Source of the DNA: Rhodospirillales bacterium
GTDB taxonomy: Bacteria; Pseudomonadota; Alphaproteobacteria; Rhodospirillales; Defluviicoccaceae
DNA length: 8,838 nucleotides
NCBI GenBank assembly: GCA_030622775.1
Contig: JAUXFS010000044.1
Span: forward strand, 1-8,838
Reading direction: 5' to 3'
Every line of letters begins with the position of its first letter. The first letter of the stretch is position 1. The notes beneath the pieces are model-generated. The model was not told where the DNA came from. It saw only the letters and a program-made list of their open reading frames with translations, and ran no database searches. Made by a program: the position numbers and the translations under genes. Positions 1 through 8,838 of this stretch are shown piece by piece.

Positions 1-1
1 G

Positions 2-709
2 CGGATGAACGTCGGTCAGATCCTTGAGACCCATCTGGGCTGGGCCTGCGCGGGCCTCGGTCACCAGGTGGCCGAGCTGGTCAAGGCGTTCCAGCCCGAG
101 GAAGGCTCCGGCGATCTCAGGGCGAAGCTCAAGGACGTCTACGGCGAGAGGGACTATGCGGAGGAGATCGCCTCCCTGTCCGACGAGCAACTGCTCGAGC
201 TCGGAGGGAACCTGGAGCACGGCATTCCCATTGCTTCGCCGGTGTTCGACGGGGCCCGTGAAACCGACATCGTCGAGATGCTGGAAAAGGCGGGTCTGCA
301 TTCGTCGGGCCAGGTAACGCTCCGTGACGGGCTTACCGGGGAGCCGTTCGACCGTAAGGTCACGGTGGGCTATATCTACATGTTGAAGCTCCATCACCTG
401 GTGGATGACAAGATCCATGCCCGCTCGATCGGACCTTACAGCTTGGTGACCCAGCAGCCGCTCGGCGGCAAGGCCCAGTTCGGCGGTCAGCGCTTCGGCG
501 AAATGGAAGTGTGGGCGCTCGAGGCGTACGGCGCCGCCTACACGCTGCAGGAAATGTTGACGGTGAAGTCCGACGACGTTTCCGGACGCACCAAGGTCTA
601 CGAATCCATCGTTCGCGGCGACGACACCTTCGAAGCGGGCGTACCCGAGTCCTTCAATGTGCTGGTCAAGGAACTGCAGTCCCTGGGCCTCAACGTTGAA
701 CTGAACTGA
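2..709 (+). CDS. rpoB: DNA-directed RNA polymerase subunit beta, C-terminal part (5' end outside window)
   Basis: This is the last 235 codons of the beta subunit of RNA polymerase, which with beta' forms the active-site cleft for RNA synthesis. The frame is open from the window edge, so the gene begins upstream; the ATG at 5 is internal, inside the conserved block RMNVGQILETHLGWA, and is not a start. Further on are the universal blocks SPVFDGARE, VTVGYIYMLKLHHLVDDKIHARS, and the almost invariant GGKAQFGGQRFGEMEVWALEAYGAAYTLQEMLTVKSDDV stretch (about residues 156-195 of the visible part), which in known structures packs against beta' in the clamp and switch region. It ends ESFNVLVKELQSLGLNVELN, typical of alphaproteobacterial RpoB. 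The stop (TGA, 707-709) lies 49 nt before rpoC, so the two genes are almost surely one transcript. Nothing is unusual in the visible portion. The rifampicin-binding region is not in the window. Confidence 0.98.
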   Translation, partial: RMNVGQILETHLGWACAGLGHQVAELVKAFQPEEGSGDLRAKLKDVYGERDYAEEIASLSDEQLLELGGNLEHGIPIASPVFDGARETDIVEMLEKAGLHSSGQVTLRDGLTGEPFDRKVTVGYIYMLKLHHLVDDKIHARSIGPYSLVTQQPLGGKAQFGGQRFGEMEVWALEAYGAAYTLQEMLTVKSDDVSGRTKVYESIVRGDDTFEAGVPESFNVLVKELQSLGLNVELN

Positions 710-745
710 CCCGGCGTTCTCGGCTGTATCACGGAACATCGGTAT

Positions 746-751
746 AGGAGG
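746..751 (+). promoter_or_regulatory. Strong Shine-Dalgarno site of rpoC
   Basis: AGGAGG, a full match to the anti-Shine-Dalgarno core, ends 7 nt before the rpoC ATG at 759. It fixes the start of rpoC and is the strongest ribosome binding site in the window; rpsL, rpsG and fusA all have weaker ones. Confidence 0.9.
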
Positions 752-758
752 CGACCCC

Positions 759-4952
<4,194 letters not shown>

Positions 4953-5004
4953 CGGGAGGAGCCCAGTCCGAGCGTCGAGAGATTGCGTTCCGCCGTCGGC
5001 CCGC

Positions 5005-5025
5005 CGGCGCCGCCGGAAGGCGCCG
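5005..5025 (+). terminator. GC-rich hairpin after rpoC, possible weak terminator
   Basis: CGGCGCC (5005-5011) and GGCGCCG (5019-5025) form a perfect 7-bp stem with a 7-nt loop. It starts 52 nt after the rpoC stop and ends 20 nt before the -35 box of the next promoter, which is where a terminator would be expected. However, no T-run follows, so it is not a canonical intrinsic terminator. It could be a 3'-end-stabilising stem or a chance palindrome in GC-rich DNA. Confidence 0.3.
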
Positions 5026-5045
5026 AAGCAACGTCGTATTGTCGC

Positions 5046-5074
5046 TTGACGGGGTTGGGCCGCGACCCTAGTAT
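5046..5074 (+). promoter_or_regulatory. Sigma-70-type promoter for the rpsL-rpsG-fusA-tuf operon
   Basis: The -35 box TTGACG (5046-5051, five of six consensus bases) and the -10 box TAGTAT (5069-5074, four of six) are separated by exactly 17 nt (5052-5068). The start of transcription is expected near 5081, which gives a leader of about 215 nt before the rpsL ATG. The bases between the -10 box and the likely start (GCGGCCC) are all G or C. That kind of discriminator is known from promoters under ppGpp/DksA stringent control, so growth-rate control is a reasonable inference. It is the best promoter I could find in the window. Confidence 0.7.
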
Positions 5075-5182
5075 GCGGCCCTCTCCGCAGGGGACTGGTG
5101 GTGGGCCTTTCCGGTCCAGACGCAGTCTCTTTTGAGATACGAAAAACTGGGATAGCGCCCGAACGGGCGGCAGATGTGGATG

Positions 5183-5209
5183 GCCGGAAGGCCGAATGCG
5201 GCTTCCGGC
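5183..5209 (+). promoter_or_regulatory. Long perfect hairpin in the rpsL leader
   Basis: GCCGGAAG (5183-5190) pairs with CTTCCGGC (5202-5209) over 8 bp. CCG (5192-5194) then pairs with CGG (5199-5201) after a single bulged G, closing an AATG loop, so 11 pairs are formed in 27 nt. No T-run follows, so it is not an intrinsic terminator. It sits about 87 nt before the rpsL start codon, inside the transcript expected from the promoter at 5046. A competing smaller stem, GGCC/GGCC with a GGAA loop at 5182-5193, uses some of the same bases, so two alternative folds are possible. A role in control of the str operon is inference. Confidence 0.5.
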
Positions 5210-5264
5210 GGTCGTGCTGACCGGGAACCGGCATTGACGGTTTTGTGGAATCTAAGGAAGGGAC

Positions 5265-5291
5265 GCCCGAGCGTGAAACCCCGGGCCAGGG
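5265..5291 (+). promoter_or_regulatory. Stem abutting the rpsL Shine-Dalgarno site
   Basis: GCCCG (5265-5269) can pair with CGGGC (5282-5286) across a 12-nt loop. The rpsL ribosome binding site AGGG (5288-5291) starts 2 nt after the stem and lies only 4 nt before the ATG at 5296. A protein or fold that stabilised this stem could affect ribosome access. The stem has only five pairs, so chance cannot be excluded. Confidence 0.35.
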
Positions 5292-5295
5292 AAAA

Positions 5296-5667
5296 ATGCC
5301 GACAATAAACCAACTGGTTCGCAAACCGCGAAAATCGCCGGTGCAACGAAACAAGGTTCCGGCGCTGGCAAGGTCGCCGCAGAAACGGGGTGTGTGCACG
5401 CGCGTCTACACGACGACCCCCAAGAAGCCCAATTCCGCGCTGCGCAAGGTGGCCCGCGTGCGCCTGACGAATGGATTCGAGGTGACCAGCTACATTCCCG
5501 GAGAGGGTCATAATCTCCAGGAACATTCGGTGGTGCTGATTCGCGGGGGCCGGGTCAAGGACCTGCCGGGCGTGCGCTACCACATCATCCGTGGCACTCT
5601 TGACACCCAAGGCGTCACCGCGCGCCGCCAGCGGCGATCCAAGTACGGCGCCAAGCGGCCCAAGTAG
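5296..5667 (+). CDS. rpsL: 30S ribosomal protein S12
   Basis: S12 sits at the decoding centre of the small subunit, contacts helices 18 and 44 of 16S rRNA, and monitors codon-anticodon pairing. The protein starts MPTINQLVRKPRK, the universal S12 N-terminus, so the ATG at 5296 is the start. A GTG at 5245 in the same frame would add 17 unrelated residues and is rejected. Length is 123 aa, as usual in Alphaproteobacteria. The conserved loops TTTPKKPNSALRK and GGRVKDLPGVRYH are present. K43 and K88, the classic streptomycin-resistance positions, are wild type, as is D89, the aspartate that is methylthiolated in E. coli; a streptomycin-sensitive S12 is therefore expected. The tail is rich in Arg and Lys, for rRNA binding. 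It is the first gene of the str operon here, with a 17-nt spacer to rpsG. Confidence 0.98.
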   Translation: MPTINQLVRKPRKSPVQRNKVPALARSPQKRGVCTRVYTTTPKKPNSALRKVARVRLTNGFEVTSYIPGEGHNLQEHSVVLIRGGRVKDLPGVRYHIIRGTLDTQGVTARRQRRSKYGAKRPK

Positions 5668-5684
5668 AAAGCAATAGGTTAGAA

Positions 5685-6155
5685 ATGTCCCGTCGCCGCG
5701 CCGCTGAGAAACGCGAGATCCTGCCCGACCCCAAGTACGGGGATGTTCTGTTGACCAAGTTCACCAACGGGATGATGCTGGCTGGCAAGAAGTCGGTTGC
5801 CGAGCGAATCGTGTACGGTGCGCTCGACGTGATCGAAAGCAGGACCAAGCAGGATCCGCTCAAGGTTTTTCACGAGGCGATCGAAAATGTGAGGCCTGTC
5901 CTGGAAGTCCGTTCCCGCCGCGTCGGCGGCGCGACCTATCAGGTCCCGATCGAGGTGCGCGCGTTGCGCCGGCAGTCCCTGGCAATTCGGTGGGTTGTCA
6001 CCCTGTCCCGCAAGCGCTCGGAGAACACCATGATCGAGCGCCTTGCGGGCGAACTCCTCGATGCCGCCAACAACCGCGGCGCCGCTGTCAAGAAGCGTGA
6101 GGATACGCACCGGATGGCGGAAGCCAATAAAGCCTTCTCCCATTACCGCTGGTAA
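5685..6155 (+). CDS. rpsG: 30S ribosomal protein S7
   Basis: S7 nucleates assembly of the 30S head by binding the 3' major domain of 16S rRNA, and lies near the E site and the mRNA exit path. The 156-aa length is the family norm. Visible signatures are MSRRRAAEKREILPDPKYGD at the N-terminus, FTNGMMLAGKKSVAERIVYGAL, and the GGATYQVPIEVRALRRQSLAIRW core (about residues 81-103). The C-terminal helical part ends AFSHYRW, typical of alphaproteobacterial S7. A modest AGG (5676-5678) ends 6 nt before the ATG. In E. coli S7 is the translational repressor of the str operon and binds a structured rpsL-rpsG spacer. Here that spacer is only 17 nt, too short for the same site, so any self-control must use another place or mechanism. 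Confidence 0.98.
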   Translation: MSRRRAAEKREILPDPKYGDVLLTKFTNGMMLAGKKSVAERIVYGALDVIESRTKQDPLKVFHEAIENVRPVLEVRSRRVGGATYQVPIEVRALRRQSLAIRWVVTLSRKRSENTMIERLAGELLDAANNRGAAVKKREDTHRMAEANKAFSHYRW

Positions 6156-6162
6156 TTGTTGC

Positions 6163-6166
6163 AAGG
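6163..6166 (+). promoter_or_regulatory. Weak, distant Shine-Dalgarno site of fusA
   Basis: AAGG lies in the 23-nt rpsG-fusA spacer, 12 nt before the fusA ATG at 6179. That is weaker and further away than usual for so highly expressed a gene. Translation re-initiation or coupling from rpsG, whose stop codon is only 23 nt upstream, could compensate. Confidence 0.45.
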
Positions 6167-6178
6167 CATAAAGAAATC

Positions 6179-8257
6179 ATGGCCCGCACTATCCCGCTCG
6201 AACGCTACCGCAACATCGGTATCATGGCACACATCGACGCCGGTAAAACGACGACGACGGAGCGTGTCCTCTATTACACCGGCCGGTCCTATAAGATCGG
6301 CGAGGTGCACGACGGCACCGCCACCATGGATTGGATGGAGCAGGAGCAGGAACGGGGCATTACCATTACGTCGGCCGCTACCTCGTGCAATTGGCGCGAC
6401 CATGCCATCAATATCATCGATACCCCGGGGCACGTGGACTTCACTATCGAAGTGGAGCGCAGCCTGCGGGTGCTCGACGGAGCGGTCGCGGTGTTCGACA
6501 GCGTCGCCGGCGTCGAGCCCCAGTCCGAGACGGTGTGGCGCCAAGCCGACAAGTATGGTGTTCCGCGGATCTGCTTCGTCAACAAGATGGATCGGGTCGG
6601 CGCCGATTATTTCCGCTGCATCGATATGATGCGCGAGCGTCTCGGCGCGAACCCGGTCGTCCTGCAGTTGCCGATCGGTGCGGAGGGCGACTTCATCGGC
6701 GTCGTCGACTTGGTCCGGATGCGGGCCACTGTCTGGAATGACGAAGCCCGTGGCGCCGAGTTCGTCGAGCAAGACGTGCCGGCCGACCTCGCCGATCAGG
6801 CCAAGGAGCATCGCGGCCATCTCGTCGAGAACGCCATCGAATACGACGAGGCCGCGCTTGAGGCTTACCTGGATGGCACCGAGCCGGACGAGGAGACGCT
6901 GATCAAGTGCATCCGGGCCGGAACGGTCTCCGGGGTCCTGGTTCCGGTACTCTGTGGGTCCGCGTTCAAGAACAAGGGTGTTCAACCGTTGCTGGACGCG
7001 GTCGTCGACTTCTTGCCGGCGCCGACCGATGTTCCGGCGATCAAGGGGGTCAAGGCCGGGACCGACGAGGAAATCGAACGCCGAAGCTCCGACGACGAGC
7101 CGTTTGCCGCGCTCGCGTTCAAGATCATGAACGATCCATTCGTCGGCACCCTGACGTTCATTCGTATTTACTCCGGCGTCATCTCCAGCGGCGACATGAT
7201 TTACAACTCCATCAAGGAGAAGTCCGAACGGGTCGGGCGGATGCTGCTCATGCATGCCAACAGCCGGGAAGACATCAAGGAAGCCCGTACCGGAGACATC
7301 CTCGCGTTACCCGGCCTGAAGAACACGACCACCGGCGACACCCTATGCGACCCCAAGAACAGGGTGGTGCTCGAGCGCATGGACTTTCCGGATCCGGTGA
7401 TCGAGGTGGCCGTCGAGCCGCGGACCAAGGGTGACCAGGAGAAGATGGGCGTTGCCCTGTCTCGGCTCGCCGCCGAGGATCCGTCGTTCCGTGTCACGTC
7501 GGACTTGGAGAGCGGCCAGACGGTGATCAAGGGCATGGGCGAGCTTCACCTGGAAATCATCGTCGACCGGATGAAACGGGAGTTCAAGGTCGACGCCAAC
7601 GTGGGGGCGCCGCAGGTGGCCTATCGCGAGACCATTTCGCGACTGGCCGAAATTGACTATACCCACAAGAAGCAGACCGGCGGCGCCGGACAGTTCGCCC
7701 GCATCAAGTTGCGCTTTGAGCCGTTGGAGCCGGGTTCGGGTTTCGAGTTCGAGAGCTCCGTTGTCGGCGGTTCGGTGCCGAGGGAGTATATTCCGGGCGT
7801 GCAAAAGGGCCTCGCGGTCGCCAACCAGACCGGGGTGCTTGCCGGTTTTCCGGTCATCGATTTGAAGGTGTCGTTGATCGACGGCGCCTCGCACGACGTG
7901 GATTCCAGCGTCATGGCATTCGAGATCGCCACCCGGGCGGCTTTTCGCGAGGGTATCGCCAAGGCGGGGCCGAAGTTGCTGGAGCCGATGATGCGGGTGG
8001 AGGTGGTGACGCCGGAAGAGTATATGGGCGACATTATCGGCGATCTGAACAGCCGCCGGGGTCAGGTGACCGGCATGGACCAGCGCAGCAATGCGCGGGT
8101 GATTACCGCCCTGGTGCCACTGGCCAAGATGTTCGGGTACGTCAACACGCTGCGTTCGATGAGCCAGGGCCGTGCCCAGTATTCGATGCACTTCGACAAG
8201 TACGCGGAAGTGCCGCAGCAAATTTCAGAGGAAGTCCGGCATCGGCTGGTGGGCTGA
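6179..8257 (+). CDS. fusA: Translation elongation factor G
   Basis: EF-G is the cytosolic GTPase that drives translocation of tRNA and mRNA after peptide transfer and, with ribosome recycling factor, splits spent ribosomes. Length is 692 aa, normal for the family. The G domain holds the P-loop AHIDAGKTTT (residues 17-26), the RGITI switch I motif, DTPGHVDF (81-88, catalytic His 85) and NKMD (135-138). Domain II begins near residue 305, domain III carries GMGELHLEI, domain IV begins with the THKKQTGGAGQF segment near 490, and domain V starts near 600. The C-terminal part contains NSRRGQVTGMDQR and LRSMSQGRAQYSMHFDKY. All key residues are intact, so this is a translocase of the standard type rather than a tetracycline-resistance or EF-G2 paralogue. 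It is co-oriented with rpsG (23-nt spacer) and tuf (32-nt spacer). Confidence 0.98.
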   Translation: MARTIPLERYRNIGIMAHIDAGKTTTTERVLYYTGRSYKIGEVHDGTATMDWMEQEQERGITITSAATSCNWRDHAINIIDTPGHVDFTIEVERSLRVLDGAVAVFDSVAGVEPQSETVWRQADKYGVPRICFVNKMDRVGADYFRCIDMMRERLGANPVVLQLPIGAEGDFIGVVDLVRMRATVWNDEARGAEFVEQDVPADLADQAKEHRGHLVENAIEYDEAALEAYLDGTEPDEETLIKCIRAGTVSGVLVPVLCGSAFKNKGVQPLLDAVVDFLPAPTDVPAIKGVKAGTDEEIERRSSDDEPFAALAFKIMNDPFVGTLTFIRIYSGVISSGDMIYNSIKEKSERVGRMLLMHANSREDIKEARTGDILALPGLKNTTTGDTLCDPKNRVVLERMDFPDPVIEVAVEPRTKGDQEKMGVALSRLAAEDPSFRVTSDLESGQTVIKGMGELHLEIIVDRMKREFKVDANVGAPQVAYRETISRLAEIDYTHKKQTGGAGQFARIKLRFEPLEPGSGFEFESSVVGGSVPREYIPGVQKGLAVANQTGVLAGFPVIDLKVSLIDGASHDVDSSVMAFEIATRAAFREGIAKAGPKLLEPMMRVEVVTPEEYMGDIIGDLNSRRGQVTGMDQRSNARVITALVPLAKMFGYVNTLRSMSQGRAQYSMHFDKYAEVPQQISEEVRHRLVG

Positions 8258-8276
8258 CGCGAAACCGAAGTTAACC

Positions 8277-8284
8277 GGAGCAGG
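8277..8284 (+). promoter_or_regulatory. Shine-Dalgarno site of tuf
   Basis: GGAG (8277-8280) followed by CAGG lies in the 32-nt fusA-tuf spacer. GGAG ends 9 nt before the ATG at 8290, an ideal distance, and fixes the tuf start. Confidence 0.75.
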
Positions 8285-8289
8285 CGACG

Positions 8290-8838
8290 ATGGCGAAGGC
8301 AAAGTTTGAGCGGACGAAGCCGCATTGCAATGTTGGGACGATTGGTCACGTTGATCATGGCAAGACGACGTTGACGGCGGCGATCACGAAGGTCCTGGCG
8401 GAGACGGGTGGGGCGACGTTCACGGCGTTTGACGAGATCGACAAGGCCCCGGAGGAGAAGGCTCGGGGGATCACGATTTCGACGGCGCACGTGGAGTATC
8501 AGACGGAGAACCGGCACTACGCGCACGTCGATTGTCCCGGCCACGCGGACTATGTGAAGAACATGATCACCGGCGCGGCGCAGATGGACGGAGCGATCCT
8601 GGTTGTACCCGCGGCGGACGGCCCGATGCCGCAGACTCGCGAGCATATTCTTCTGGCGCGTCAGGTTGGCGTTCCGGCGATGGTGGTTTACTTGAACAAG
8701 GTGGATCAGGTCGACGATCCGGAGCTTCTGGAGCTTGTCGAGCTGGAGCTCCGGGAGCTGTTGTCGAGCTATGATTTTCCCGGGGACGACATTCCGATCG
8801 TCCAGGGCTCGGCGTTGAATGCGCTGGAGGACGGCGAC
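8290..8838 (+). CDS. tuf: Translation elongation factor Tu, N-terminal part (3' end outside window)
   Basis: EF-Tu carries aminoacyl-tRNA to the ribosomal A site in a GTP-dependent manner. The window holds 183 codons of a protein that is normally about 395 aa, and the frame is still open at the edge. It begins MAKAKFERTKPHCNVGTIGHVDHGKTT. The P-loop is GHVDHGKT (residues 19-26), the switch I threonine is T62 in RGITIST, DCPGHADY (81-88) contains catalytic H85, and NKVD (136-139) reads guanine. Residue 107 is Pro, where E. coli has Ala. Codon use is unlike the neighbours: all of the first 12 threonines are ACG and about 18 of 21 alanines are GCG, whereas fusA prefers ACC and GCC. Alphaproteobacteria often carry two tuf copies; this is the str-operon copy, and a second copy cannot be judged from here. 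Confidence 0.98.
   Translation, partial: MAKAKFERTKPHCNVGTIGHVDHGKTTLTAAITKVLAETGGATFTAFDEIDKAPEEKARGITISTAHVEYQTENRHYAHVDCPGHADYVKNMITGAAQMDGAILVVPAADGPMPQTREHILLARQVGVPAMVVYLNKVDQVDDPELLELVELELRELLSSYDFPGDDIPIVQGSALNALEDGD

Larger units (their letters stand above)
4953..5295 (+). other. rpoC-rpsL intergenic region: hairpin, promoter and long rpsL leader
   Basis: This 343-nt gap has no convincing gene on either strand; the open frames crossing it on the minus strand run antisense into rpoC or rpsL and look like shadows. Going downstream it holds a GC-rich inverted repeat (5005-5025), a sigma-70-type promoter (5046-5074), and a leader of about 215 nt. Inverted repeats in the leader are at 5092-5098/5111-5117 (seven pairs, one G-U), 5125-5129/5134-5138 (UUUU loop, outer pair G-U), 5156-5160/5165-5169 (GAAC loop), 5183-5209 (long hairpin), 5221-5224/5228-5231 (GAA loop) and 5265-5269/5282-5286 (next to the rpsL ribosome binding site). 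The layout suggests that the translation genes have their own promoter and an untranslated regulatory leader. That function is inferred, not shown. Confidence 0.7.

Noticed and set aside
5234..5262. Second TTGACG box in the rpsL leader as another promoter
   Set aside because: No acceptable -10 hexamer lies 16-18 nt downstream; the bases there are purine-rich (GAAGGG). The likeness to the TTGACGGNNTTG at 5046 is probably chance.
5245..5295. GTG at 5245 as the rpsL start, adding 17 residues
   Set aside because: The universal S12 N-terminus MPTINQ begins at the ATG at 5296, and the extension has no resemblance to S12.
6143..8221. Long minus-strand frames (370 and 292 aa) opposite fusA
   Set aside because: These are antisense shadows of an intact EF-G gene in GC-rich sequence.

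Overview
This window is a stretch of GC-rich bacterial chromosome carrying the end of the RNA polymerase (rpoBC) cluster joined to the str (streptomycin) ribosomal operon. The order, all on the + strand, is rpoB (3' part), rpoC, rpsL, rpsG, fusA, tuf (5' part). Protein signatures point to an Alphaproteobacterium. RpoC starts MNELLKIFGQ and runs straight into the IASPEKIRSWSFGEIKKPETINYRTF-type block, S12 is 123 residues, and EF-G has the THKKQTGG form of domain IV. The GC-rich, GC-ending codons suggest a free-living member, perhaps Rhodospirillales-like, but the order is a guess from similarity remembered, not computed.

Layout. Positions 2-709 encode the last 235 residues of the beta subunit. 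A 49-nt spacer with a perfect AGGAGG Shine-Dalgarno leads into rpoC (759-4952, 1397 aa), which looks intact: both zinc sites, the NADFDGD magnesium motif and the trigger loop are present. The only sizeable non-coding stretch is 4953-5295 (343 nt). It holds a GC-rich hairpin just after rpoC, a good sigma-70-type promoter (TTGACG, 17 nt, TAGTAT), and an approximately 215-nt leader with several inverted repeats in front of rpsL. rpsL (5296-5667), rpsG (5685-6155), fusA (6179-8257) and tuf (8290 to window end) follow with spacers of only 17, 23 and 32 nt and are probably co-transcribed.

How the genes work together: RpoB and RpoC form the catalytic core of RNA polymerase. S12 and S7 are 30S proteins of the decoding centre and the head. 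EF-G and EF-Tu are the elongation GTPases. Co-location ties transcription and translation capacity together, and the promoter in the rpoC-rpsL gap would let the translation genes be driven apart from rpoBC.

This is core housekeeping DNA. I see no mobile element, CRISPR array, tRNA, defence system or unknown gene. The parts worth a second look are the structured rpsL leader, the lack of room for an E. coli-type S7 operator between rpsL and rpsG, and a sharp change of codon usage at the start of tuf.
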